Assembly (NCBI GenBank): GCA_963778845.1
Contig: CAVZVW010000005.1
Location: forward strand, 124,001 to 188,000
DNA: 64,000 bases
Source of the DNA: CAVZVW01 sp963778845
Lineage (GTDB): Bacteria; Actinomycetota; Actinomycetes; Actinomycetales; Kineosporiaceae
Direction: 5' to 3'
Of this stretch, positions 26,661 through 33,526 are shown one piece after another; position 1 is the stretch's first letter, and every line of letters begins with the position of its first letter. The translations under genes were made by a program, and so were the position numbers. Under the pieces are notes generated by a model, which did no database searches, had not been told where the DNA came from, and was given only the letters and a program-made list of their open reading frames with translations.

Positions 26661-27188
26661 TCAGATCGGCTTCACGTGCTCGAAGGGCTCCTCGCAGCCG
26701 GTGCACTGCCACAGGGCGGTGCACGGGGTCGCCCCGAAACGCGACAGCTCACGGGTGGCCGGGCTGCCGCATCGCGGGCATACCGGGGCGCTCGGGGATG
26801 CCAGGATCCGCAGAGGGACAGGGCCGGCAACCCGCGGCGCGGCCGGTCCGGGCGGCGCCACCCCCGCCGCCTCGAGCACTCGCCGGCCGTGCTCACTGAT
26901 CCAGTCCGTGGTCCACGCCGGAACCAGCCGGGTCCGCACGGTGACAGGCACGGACATGGCAGACAGTGCGTCCACCACCGCGCCTCGGATCACCTCGGTC
27001 GCCGGGCAGCCGCTGTACGTCGGGGTCAGGGTGACGACGACGCCCGCGGCGCCGTCCCCCGCCACCTCGCGCACGATCCCCAGGTCGCCGATCGTCACGA
27101 TCGGCAGCTCCGGGTCGAGGACCGACTCGACGGCGGCCCGCACGGCGTCCAGGTCCGGTCTTGGGTCGGCCTCAGGCGTGGCGCTCAC
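26661..27188 (-). CDS. paaD: 1,2-phenylacetyl-CoA epoxidase subunit PaaD
   Basis: This 175-residue subunit belongs to the MIP18/DUF59 family and is thought to mature or insert the metal centre of the epoxidase. The N-terminal half (VLDPELPIVTIGDLGIV, TPTYSGCPA with the conserved Cys) is the DUF59 domain. The C-terminus adds a zinc-ribbon-like CPRCGS...CTALWQCTGC, as in other PaaD proteins. The GTG start overlaps the paaC stop as GTGA. Confidence 0.94.
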   Translation of the reverse strand: MSATPEADPRPDLDAVRAAVESVLDPELPIVTIGDLGIVREVAGDGAAGVVVTLTPTYSGCPATEVIRGAVVDALSAMSVPVTVRTRLVPAWTTDWISEHGRRVLEAAGVAPPGPAAPRVAGPVPLRILASPSAPVCPRCGSPATRELSRFGATPCTALWQCTGCEEPFEHVKPI

Positions 27189-28012
27189 CACCTCGCCCCC
27201 GGGTGTGCCCGGGCCACCGTCTGCAGCTCGGCCACCAGGTAACCCAGGTGCTCGGTGTGCAGCCCACGCCGGCCCCCGCGGGAGCGCCAGGCCGGGGTCG
27301 GCCTGGTCAACGTCGCGCGGCCGAGCACCTCGGCCCACACCTCGTCACACTCGGCGGCCAGCGACGCCGGCCGGACCGCGACCCCGGCCGTGGCGAGCCG
27401 GTCGGTCAGCTCGTCGTCGTCGAAGAGCTCGGCGACGTAGGGCCAGACGCCGTCGAGCGCCCGTTGCATGCGCGAGCGGCTCAGCGCCGTGCCGTCACCG
27501 AGCCGCAGTGTCCACTGCACGGCGTGGTCACGGTGGTAGGCCACCTCCTTGACCGCCTTCGCCGCGACGCCCGCGAGCACCGGGTCCGCGCTCGCCTCCA
27601 GCCGGGCGTACAGGGCCACCTGGTAGGTGGACAGGACCAGCCGGCTCGCGACCGTCATGGCGAAGTCGCCGCGGGGCAGCTCCACCAGGTGCACGCATCG
27701 GAACTCCCGATCGGTGCGCCAGTAGGCGAGGTCGTCCTCGTCCCGTGGGGGCTCCTGCAGCTCACCCGCTCGGGAGAGGAGCGCTCTGGCCTGGCCGAGA
27801 AGGTCCAGGGCGATGTTGGCGAGCGCGACGTCCTCCTCCAGCTGAGGGGCCCGGGCGACCCACTCGGCGAGCCTCTGCGCGGCGACCAGGGCGTCGTCCC
27901 CGAGCCGTGTGCAGTAGTCCGCGACATCGGCGCCGTCCGCGACATCGGCGCCGTCCGCGACATCGGCGCCGTCGGCGACACCGGCGGTGGCGGCGACGGC
28001 GAGCCGCGTCAC
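27185..28012 (-). CDS. paaC: 1,2-phenylacetyl-CoA epoxidase structural subunit PaaC
   Basis: This 275-residue ferritin-like helical subunit is catalytically inactive and holds PaaA in the complex. Recognisable text includes LGDDALVAAQRLAEWV, IALDLLGQARALLS, VKEVAYHRDHAVQWTLRLGDGT and the C-terminal GLHTEHLGYLVAELQ. The N-terminus is enlarged by a repeated GADVAD unit (four 18-bp DNA copies) ahead of the first conserved helix. The GTG start and stop both form GTGA overlaps with paaB and paaD. Confidence 0.94.
   Translation of the reverse strand: MTRLAVAATAGVADGADVADGADVADGADVADYCTRLGDDALVAAQRLAEWVARAPQLEEDVALANIALDLLGQARALLSRAGELQEPPRDEDDLAYWRTDREFRCVHLVELPRGDFAMTVASRLVLSTYQVALYARLEASADPVLAGVAAKAVKEVAYHRDHAVQWTLRLGDGTALSRSRMQRALDGVWPYVAELFDDDELTDRLATAGVAVRPASLAAECDEVWAEVLGRATLTRPTPAWRSRGGRRGLHTEHLGYLVAELQTVARAHPGARW
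27921..27992. repeat. 18-bp minisatellite at the paaC 5' end
   Basis: Four units begin at 27921, 27939, 27957 and 27975; the first three are near-identical (GCGACATCGGCGCCGTCC) and the fourth diverged. They encode GADVAD repeats at the PaaC N-terminus, where homologues have no equivalent. Confidence 0.9.
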
Positions 28013-28296
28013 AGGTACTCCACCCCTTCGGGCACGTCGTAGAAGCTCGGGTGCCGGTAGGGCTTGTCACCGGCCGGGGCGAAGAAGGCGTCCTTCTCGT
28101 CGGGGCTGCTGGCCGTGACGTCGCATGACCGGACCACCCAGATCGAGACACCCTCGCCGCGGCGGGTGTACAGGTCGCGAGCGTGGCGCAGGGCCATGGT
28201 CGCGTCCGCGGCGTGCAGCGAGCCGGCGTGGACGTGCGCCAGGCCGCGTTGGGAGCGGACGAATACCTCCCAGAGCGGCCAGCTCGTCTCCATCAC
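28009..28296 (-). CDS. paaB: 1,2-phenylacetyl-CoA epoxidase subunit PaaB
   Basis: This 95-residue small subunit is needed for an active PaaABC complex. The text METSWPLWEVFVR, GLAHVHAGSLHAAD, ALRHARDLYTRRGEGVSIWVV and KPYRHPSFYDVPEGV matches the family throughout. A GTG at 28296 overlapping the paaA stop fits the family N-terminus (M-x-ETSWPL); the ATG one codon later is also possible. Confidence 0.95.
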   Translation of the reverse strand: MMETSWPLWEVFVRSQRGLAHVHAGSLHAADATMALRHARDLYTRRGEGVSIWVVRSCDVTASSPDEKDAFFAPAGDKPYRHPSFYDVPEGVEYL

Positions 28297-29360
28297 GAGA
28301 CCCCGGCCGGGCTTCTCGGGGCATCCGTCCCGGCCTTCTCGTGCTTGGCGGCGTAGGCGAGGGCCGCCTCACGCACCCACGCGCCGTCCGCGTGCGCGGC
28401 TCGCCGGTGGTCGATGCGCTGGGCGTTGCACGGACCGTCGCCGGCGAGGACGCGTTCGAACTCCGCCCAGTGGAGGGCGCCGGTCACCCAGCGGCCGGTG
28501 TGCTCGTCGAGGCGAAGGTCGGGGTCGGGCAGCGACAACCCGATGCGCGCCGCCTGCGGCACGGTCATGTCGACGAAGCGCTGCCTCAGCTCGTCGTTGC
28601 CTGCGCGCTTGATCCCCCAGGCCATGGACTGCGCCGAGTGACGCGAGCGCGGGGCCGGTGCGGCGCCGACCTGCGCGGCGTCGGACGGGCGCGGGTCGCC
28701 GGAGCGGGCGTCGGACGCCGCGCTGTCGGGAGGGCCGAACATCGTCAGGCTCGGCCACCACCAGCGGTCCACCGCGTCCTGAGCCATCGCCTGCTGCGAC
28801 GCCGTCCCGCGCGCGAGGGTCCAGAGGATCTCGAAGCCCTGTCGCTGATGGAAGGACTCCTCCTTGCAGATGCGGACCATCGCGCGCGCATAGGGGCCGT
28901 ACGAGCAACGACACAAGGGCACCTGGTTGACGATGGCTGCACCGTCGACGAGCCAGCCGATGGCCCCGACGTCCCCCCACGTCAGCGCCGGGTAGTTGAA
29001 GATCGATGAGTAGCGTTGGCGGCCGGCGTGCAGGAGGTCGAGCAGGTCCGCCCGCTCGACGCCGAGAGTCTCCGCGGCCGAGTAGAGGTACAGGCCGTGC
29101 CCGGCCTCGTCCTGCACCTTGGCGAGCAGGATCGCCTTGCGCCGCAGGCTCGGCGCTCGCGTGACCCAGTTCCCCTCGGGCTGCATCCCGATGATCTCGG
29201 AGTGCGCGTGCTGCGCGATCTGCCGCACCAGACCGGCTCGATAGGCCGCGGGCATCCAGTCCCGCGGCTCCACGCGCTGGTCTGCCGCCAGCAGGGCCTC
29301 GAAGGCCTCCTGCCGGGCGACCGACTCGGCCGCAGGCCGTCGCGGCGGTGCGGTGGTCAC
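28293..29360 (-). CDS. paaA: 1,2-phenylacetyl-CoA epoxidase catalytic subunit PaaA
   Basis: This 355-residue di-iron monooxygenase subunit converts phenylacetyl-CoA to its ring 1,2-epoxide. Iron ligands lie in KVQDEAGHGLYLY and KEESFHQRQG; the substrate region includes AQHAHSEIIGMQPEGNW. After FGPPDS there is a roughly 28-residue low-complexity insertion (Ala/Ser/Arg/Asp-rich) before NSAQ-like SAQSMAWGIKR, absent in typical PaaA. The start GTG 29360 gives the usual MTTA-like N-terminus; another in-frame GTG lies about 15 codons upstream. It is first in the operon, divergent from azlC with 278 bases between. Confidence 0.94.
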   Translation of the reverse strand: MTTAPPRRPAAESVARQEAFEALLAADQRVEPRDWMPAAYRAGLVRQIAQHAHSEIIGMQPEGNWVTRAPSLRRKAILLAKVQDEAGHGLYLYSAAETLGVERADLLDLLHAGRQRYSSIFNYPALTWGDVGAIGWLVDGAAIVNQVPLCRCSYGPYARAMVRICKEESFHQRQGFEILWTLARGTASQQAMAQDAVDRWWWPSLTMFGPPDSAASDARSGDPRPSDAAQVGAAPAPRSRHSAQSMAWGIKRAGNDELRQRFVDMTVPQAARIGLSLPDPDLRLDEHTGRWVTGALHWAEFERVLAGDGPCNAQRIDHRRAAHADGAWVREAALAYAAKHEKAGTDAPRSPAGVS

Positions 29361-29638
29361 GCCTATCGCACCGTCGTCCCGCGACCCCGATCCGGCCACG
29401 GCTTCAGCCTGCCATGGCGCGCCGCACCCGGCGAGGCCGCGAGCGGGCAGACCCCGCCGATGGGCACGGACGGCCGCAGGCGCGGACCGTGTCGTGTACC
29501 CGAGCATCTACCCGGAGCATGGACCCGACGGTGGACGGATCCAGGGGTCAGCACCCCCGATGACATCCACCCGCCGGCCCACGCGCCGCGCGCCGAGCCA
29601 CCTCGGGGGCGCCGGACCGTGATGCGACACTGACCCGC

Positions 29639-30361
29639 ATGCGCGGGCCCGAGAAGACCACCGACCCCCGGCGAGCCGCCGTTTGGCGCCAGGCGATGTC
29701 GATCGGCGTGGCCACGGGCGCCTACGCCATCTCGTTCGGGGCTCTGTCGGTGACAGCCGGGTTGTCGGTCGCTCAGACCTGTGCCCTCAGCCTGCTGATG
29801 TTCACCGGCGGCTCGCAGTTCGCCTTCGTCGGGGTGGCCGGCGCGGGCGGCTCGGCGATCGCCGCGATCGCCACCGCTGGGCTGCTCGGCGCGCGGAACA
29901 CGTTCTACGGGCTGCAGATGTCGGCGATCCTGCGGCCGCCTCGTGCTCGCAGGCTTGCCACCGCTCATGTCACGCTCGACGAGACCACCGCTGTCGCCAC
30001 GGCGCAGGCGGTGCTCTACCCCGACCGACCCGACCTCGCCCGTCTGGGGTTCTGGTCCACCGGCGTTGCGGTGTTCGCCTTCTGGAACGCAGCAACCCTG
30101 CTGGGCGCCGTCGTCGGTGACGCGCTCGGCGACCCCCGGCGCTATGGCATGGACGCCGCAGCAGCCTGCGCCTTCCTCGCCCTGCTCTGGCCTCGGCTGC
30201 GTACGGTCAGGCCCCGCGTCGTCGCCGGCGGCGCCGCGCTCACGGCCGCGGTGCTCGTGCCGTTCGCCCCGGCCGGGGTCCCGGTGCTCGCAGCGGCCGT
30301 GGCAGGAGTGGTGGGCGGATGGCCCGGTGGCTCGACGCCACGCCGCGAGGCCGCGCCGTGA
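29639..30361 (+). CDS. azlC: AzlC-family branched-chain amino acid exporter, large subunit
   Basis: This 240-residue membrane protein has seven or eight hydrophobic helices. AYAISFGALSVTAGLSVAQTCALSLLMFTGGSQFAFVG is the AzlC signature region. With its small partner AzlD it exports branched-chain amino acids. Its stop forms GTGA with azlD. The 278 bases upstream, shared with paaA, contain no clear operator. The C-terminal end is shorter on cytosolic sequence than some AzlC proteins. The exported substrate is inferred from the family. Confidence 0.9.
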   Translation: MRGPEKTTDPRRAAVWRQAMSIGVATGAYAISFGALSVTAGLSVAQTCALSLLMFTGGSQFAFVGVAGAGGSAIAAIATAGLLGARNTFYGLQMSAILRPPRARRLATAHVTLDETTAVATAQAVLYPDRPDLARLGFWSTGVAVFAFWNAATLLGAVVGDALGDPRRYGMDAAAACAFLALLWPRLRTVRPRVVAGGAALTAAVLVPFAPAGVPVLAAAVAGVVGGWPGGSTPRREAAP

Positions 30362-30660
30362 TCGGCTGGGTCGCCGTCATCGCCGCCTGCGCGGTCTGCT
30401 TCGTCGAGAAGCTCGTCGGCTACCTCGCCCCGCACCACTGGCTTGAGCATCCCAGGGTGACCAGGGTCGCGGGGCTGGTCACCGTCAGCCTCCTCTCGGC
30501 GCTCGTCGCCGTGCAGACCCTCGCGACCGGGCATCGCCTCGCGATCGACGCGCGCCTGGCCGCGCTCGGGGTCGCCGCGGTGCTGCTGTGGCGCAAGGCA
30601 CCCTTTATCGTCGTCGTGATCGCAGGGGCGGCGGTCGCCGCGGGTCTCCGAGCGCTCTGA
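30358..30660 (+). CDS. azlD: AzlD-family branched-chain amino acid exporter, small subunit
   Basis: This 100-residue protein with three or four hydrophobic helices is the partner of AzlC. Family text includes CFVEKLVGYLAPHHWLEHPRV and RLAALGVAAVLLWRKAPFIVVV. GTG at 30358 overlaps the azlC stop; an ATG at 30319 would give 13 extra residues inside azlC and is less likely. The final codons are repeated once just past the stop. Confidence 0.88.
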   Translation: MIGWVAVIAACAVCFVEKLVGYLAPHHWLEHPRVTRVAGLVTVSLLSALVAVQTLATGHRLAIDARLAALGVAAVLLWRKAPFIVVVIAGAAVAAGLRAL

Positions 30661-30737
30661 GCGTCCCGAGCGCTCTGAGCCGTCGGACGGTGTGAGCGCC
30701 CGTCAGGCGGCCGCGGTCCTCTCAGGCGGCCGCGGTC
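30648..30737. repeat. Paired short duplications of two convergent gene ends
   Basis: The azlD end (CCGAGCGCTCTGAGC at 30648) recurs 18 bases later (30666). The hdeD end, read on this strand as TCAGGCGGCCGCGGTC, occurs at 30722 and again 19 bases away at 30703. Each duplication copies a stop codon and its last few sense codons into the intergenic gap. Confidence 0.8.
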
Positions 30738-31315
30738 TTCGCCGCCGATCGCAGGGCGAACGACGCCGCCACGGCGAGCAGCCCGTACACCACGAACCAG
30801 ATGCCCAGCAGCCACACGAGTGTGACCAGCGAGATGCTCGGGTTGAGGATCACGAAGACGCCGGCGACCACGCTCACGACGCCCATGACCGCCCGCCAGC
30901 CCCGGCTGGACGTCTGTGCGCCGAACGCCGCGATGATGTCGACCACCCCGCTGGCCACCCACCAGGCGCCCACGATGAGGGCAATCACGCCCAGTGTCTG
31001 CATGGGGTGGCGGAAGCAGAGCAGCGCCACCAGCAGCGAGAACGCCCCGAGGACGCCGAACATCGCGCGTTGCCCGCCCGACGCCTCGTCGGCGGCGATC
31101 GCCTGGACGATGAAGAAGATCCCACTGACGATCAGCTGCAGGGCGAAGAGGACGATGGCGACCATGAGGGTGGCCTGCGGCCACGCCAGCATCATGATCC
31201 CGAATACGACGGTGACGATGCCGTACGTGAGCAGCGCCCCCCAGTGCCGGCCCAGCTTCGACGCGGCCTCCTGGACGGGGTCGAGGCTTGCCGCGCCGCT
31301 CGTGGTGGTGCTCAT
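30722..31315 (-). CDS. HdeD-family (DUF308) membrane protein
   Basis: This 197-residue protein has six hydrophobic helices in three DUF308-type pairs (GIVTVVFGIMMLAWPQATL, IALIVGAWWVASGVVDII, WLLGIWFVVYGLL). HdeD in E. coli is linked to acid resistance; in actinobacteria the role is unknown. GGGAG lies 8 bases before the ATG. It stands alone and converges with azlD. Confidence 0.85.
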   Translation of the reverse strand: MSTTTSGAASLDPVQEAASKLGRHWGALLTYGIVTVVFGIMMLAWPQATLMVAIVLFALQLIVSGIFFIVQAIAADEASGGQRAMFGVLGAFSLLVALLCFRHPMQTLGVIALIVGAWWVASGVVDIIAAFGAQTSSRGWRAVMGVVSVVAGVFVILNPSISLVTLVWLLGIWFVVYGLLAVAASFALRSAAKTAAA

Positions 31316-31417
31316 GGATGGCTCCCGGAGATCCTTGGTGGTAGGACGCGCCACACTATTCAGCCGCCGATCGCCGACGGCAACGTGGCGCGCCGAACCG
31401 GGGCTGGCCGGACCACG

Positions 31418-32164
31418 TCAGGGCGACTCGTCCAGGTAGGCGTCCAGGCCGACGGTGAGGCCGGGGTGCGCCGCGACCCGCCGGACACCGAGCAACACCC
31501 CCGGCATGAACGAGGCTCGGTCGAAGGAGTCGTGGCGCAGCGTGAGCTGCTCCCCCGGTCCTCCGAGCAGCACCTCCTCGTGGGCCACCAGGCCGCGCAA
31601 CCGAACCGAGTGCACGCGAACGCCGTCCACGTCGGCACCGCGCGCGCCGTCCAGCGAGGTCGTCGTTGCGTCCGGGACCGGGCCACGCCCGGCGGCCCGC
31701 CGCGCCGCAGCGACGACCTCGGCCGTGTGCCGCGCCGTCCCACTGGGCGCGTCGACCTTGTCCGGGTGGTGGAGCTCGATGACCTCGACGCTCTCGAAGT
31801 GGGGTGCGGCCAGTGCCGCGAAGCGCATGAGGAGCACCGCCCCCAGGGCGAAGTTCGGCGCCACGAGCACCCCGACCCCCGGTGCCGTCGCCAGGCCCGT
31901 GCGCACGGCGTCCAGCTTCTGCGGCGTCCATCCCGTCGTACCCACCACCGCGTGGACGCCGTGCCGCACGCAGGCAAGCACATGCTCCAGGGCGGTGTCG
32001 GGCACGGAGAAGACGACGGCGACATCCGCGCCGCGCACCGCCTCGATGTCGTCGCCCAGGTCGATGCAGGGCCCGAGCTCGAGGTCGGGGGCGGCGTCCG
32101 CCGCCGAGCAGACCTGGCGCCCCATCCGCCCGCGGGCGCCGACCACGGCGACCCGGGTGGTCAT
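31418..32164 (-). CDS. dapB: 4-hydroxy-tetrahydrodipicolinate reductase
   Basis: This 248-residue NAD(P)H-dependent reductase is the step after DapA in diaminopimelate/lysine synthesis. The nucleotide-binding loop is VAVVGARGRMGRQV, the catalytic stretch is ELHHPDKVDAPSGTA (His and Lys), and NFALGAVLLMRFAA is conserved. Its ATG overlaps the M16 peptidase stop as ATGA. The dapB-pepR-pnp-rpsO order is common in actinobacteria. Confidence 0.95.
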   Translation of the reverse strand: MTTRVAVVGARGRMGRQVCSAADAAPDLELGPCIDLGDDIEAVRGADVAVVFSVPDTALEHVLACVRHGVHAVVGTTGWTPQKLDAVRTGLATAPGVGVLVAPNFALGAVLLMRFAALAAPHFESVEVIELHHPDKVDAPSGTARHTAEVVAAARRAAGRGPVPDATTTSLDGARGADVDGVRVHSVRLRGLVAHEEVLLGGPGEQLTLRHDSFDRASFMPGVLLGVRRVAAHPGLTVGLDAYLDESP

Positions 32165-33525
32165 GACGCGAACCGCCTGTCGGACTCGAACGGCCCGACG
32201 ACAGCCAGGGACCGCGGCTGCGCGGCGAGCCGGGAGGCGAGGGCCCTGACGTCCTCGGCGCTGACGGCGCGCACCCGGTGCAGGGCCTCGTCCAGCCCCA
32301 CGAACTCCCCGTGGACCAGCTCGGCCTTCCCCAGCCGGGACATCCGCGACCCGGTGTCCTCCAGACCCAGCACGAGCCCCCCGCACAGCTGGCCGTGGGC
32401 ACGGTCGAGCTCGCCCGGCTGCAGACCGTCGTCGGCCAGCCGCTCCAGCTCGTCGCGCAGCAGGTGGAGCACCTCGTCGACCTTGGCGGGCATGCACCCC
32501 GCGTAGAGGCCGAAGTACCCGGCGTCGGAGTAGCCCGACGCGAAGGAGTAGACCGAGTAGGCCAGGCCGCGCCGCTCCCGAATCTCCTGGAACAACCGGC
32601 TGCTCATGCCGCCGCCCAGCGCGGCGTTGAGCACGCTCATCGTGTAACGGTGCTCGTCCGTCGCGGTGAGCCCCCGGCCCCCGAGGATCAGGTTGGCCTG
32701 CTCGGTCGCGCGCGTGACGACCAGCGTCGACCCGCCCTGGGCGGGGGAGGTCGCGGCCGACCCGGGACGCCGCGGCAGGGGCGTGGCGTCGCCGTCGAGC
32801 CGCCAGCCGGCAGTCCCCAGGCACTGCAGCACCCAGTCGCAGACGTCGTCGTGGTCGATCCCGCCCGCGGCCGTGATCACCAGCCCCGGTGCCGTGTAGT
32901 GCTCGGCGTAGTGCGTGGCGATGTCCTCGCGCGCCACCGCCCGGATCGTCTCGGGGGTGCCGCCGATCGGACGGCCGAGCGGGTGGCTGCCCAGCACCGC
33001 CTCGGCGAACCTCTCATGGACGACGTCACCGGGGTCGTCGTCGTTCATCGCGAGCTCCTCGAGGATGACGCCGCGCTCGTTCTCGACATCCTCGGTGGCC
33101 AGGCGCGCCGACGTCACCATGTCGCAGACCACGTCGACCGCCATCCGCAGGTCCTCGTCGAGCACACGGGCGTAGTAGCAGGTGTGCTCCTTGCCCGTGA
33201 CGGCGTTCGCCTCACCACCGACGGCGTCGAACGCCGACGCGATGTCCATGGCGGAGCGGCGGGCAGTGCCCTTGAAGAGCAGGTGCTCCAAGAAGTGCGT
33301 GGCACCGTGGCGGCCCGAGGCCTCGTCACGCGAGCCGACCCCGACCCAGGCGCCGAAGGTGGCTGAGCGCAGGCCCGGCATGGCCTCCGTCAGCACCCGG
33401 ACCCCTCCGGGGAGCACGGATCGGCGCACGAGGGCGCCGCCGACCTCCCCGGAGACGGTCTGCTCGGAGGTCGTCTGCCCCGAGGTGGATCCCGCCGGGG
33501 TGAGTGGGAGCGGGACGGACGCCAC
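32161..33525 (-). CDS. M16-family zinc peptidase (PepR/processing peptidase-like)
   Basis: This 454-residue single-unit M16 peptidase has an inverted zinc motif HFLEH (H-x2-E-H) near residue 77, with the distal Glu in ENERGVILEELAMNDDDP. The R/Y pair region of the C-terminal domain is present (RRGLAYSVYSF). The protein probably dimerises to form a closed chamber that degrades peptides. The GTG start comes one base after the pnp stop. The N-terminus has a Ser/Thr-rich lead before LPGGVRVLTEAMPG. The substrate is unknown. Confidence 0.92.
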   Translation of the reverse strand: MASVPLPLTPAGSTSGQTTSEQTVSGEVGGALVRRSVLPGGVRVLTEAMPGLRSATFGAWVGVGSRDEASGRHGATHFLEHLLFKGTARRSAMDIASAFDAVGGEANAVTGKEHTCYYARVLDEDLRMAVDVVCDMVTSARLATEDVENERGVILEELAMNDDDPGDVVHERFAEAVLGSHPLGRPIGGTPETIRAVAREDIATHYAEHYTAPGLVITAAGGIDHDDVCDWVLQCLGTAGWRLDGDATPLPRRPGSAATSPAQGGSTLVVTRATEQANLILGGRGLTATDEHRYTMSVLNAALGGGMSSRLFQEIRERRGLAYSVYSFASGYSDAGYFGLYAGCMPAKVDEVLHLLRDELERLADDGLQPGELDRAHGQLCGGLVLGLEDTGSRMSRLGKAELVHGEFVGLDEALHRVRAVSAEDVRALASRLAAQPRSLAVVGPFESDRRFAS

Positions 33526-33526
33526 G

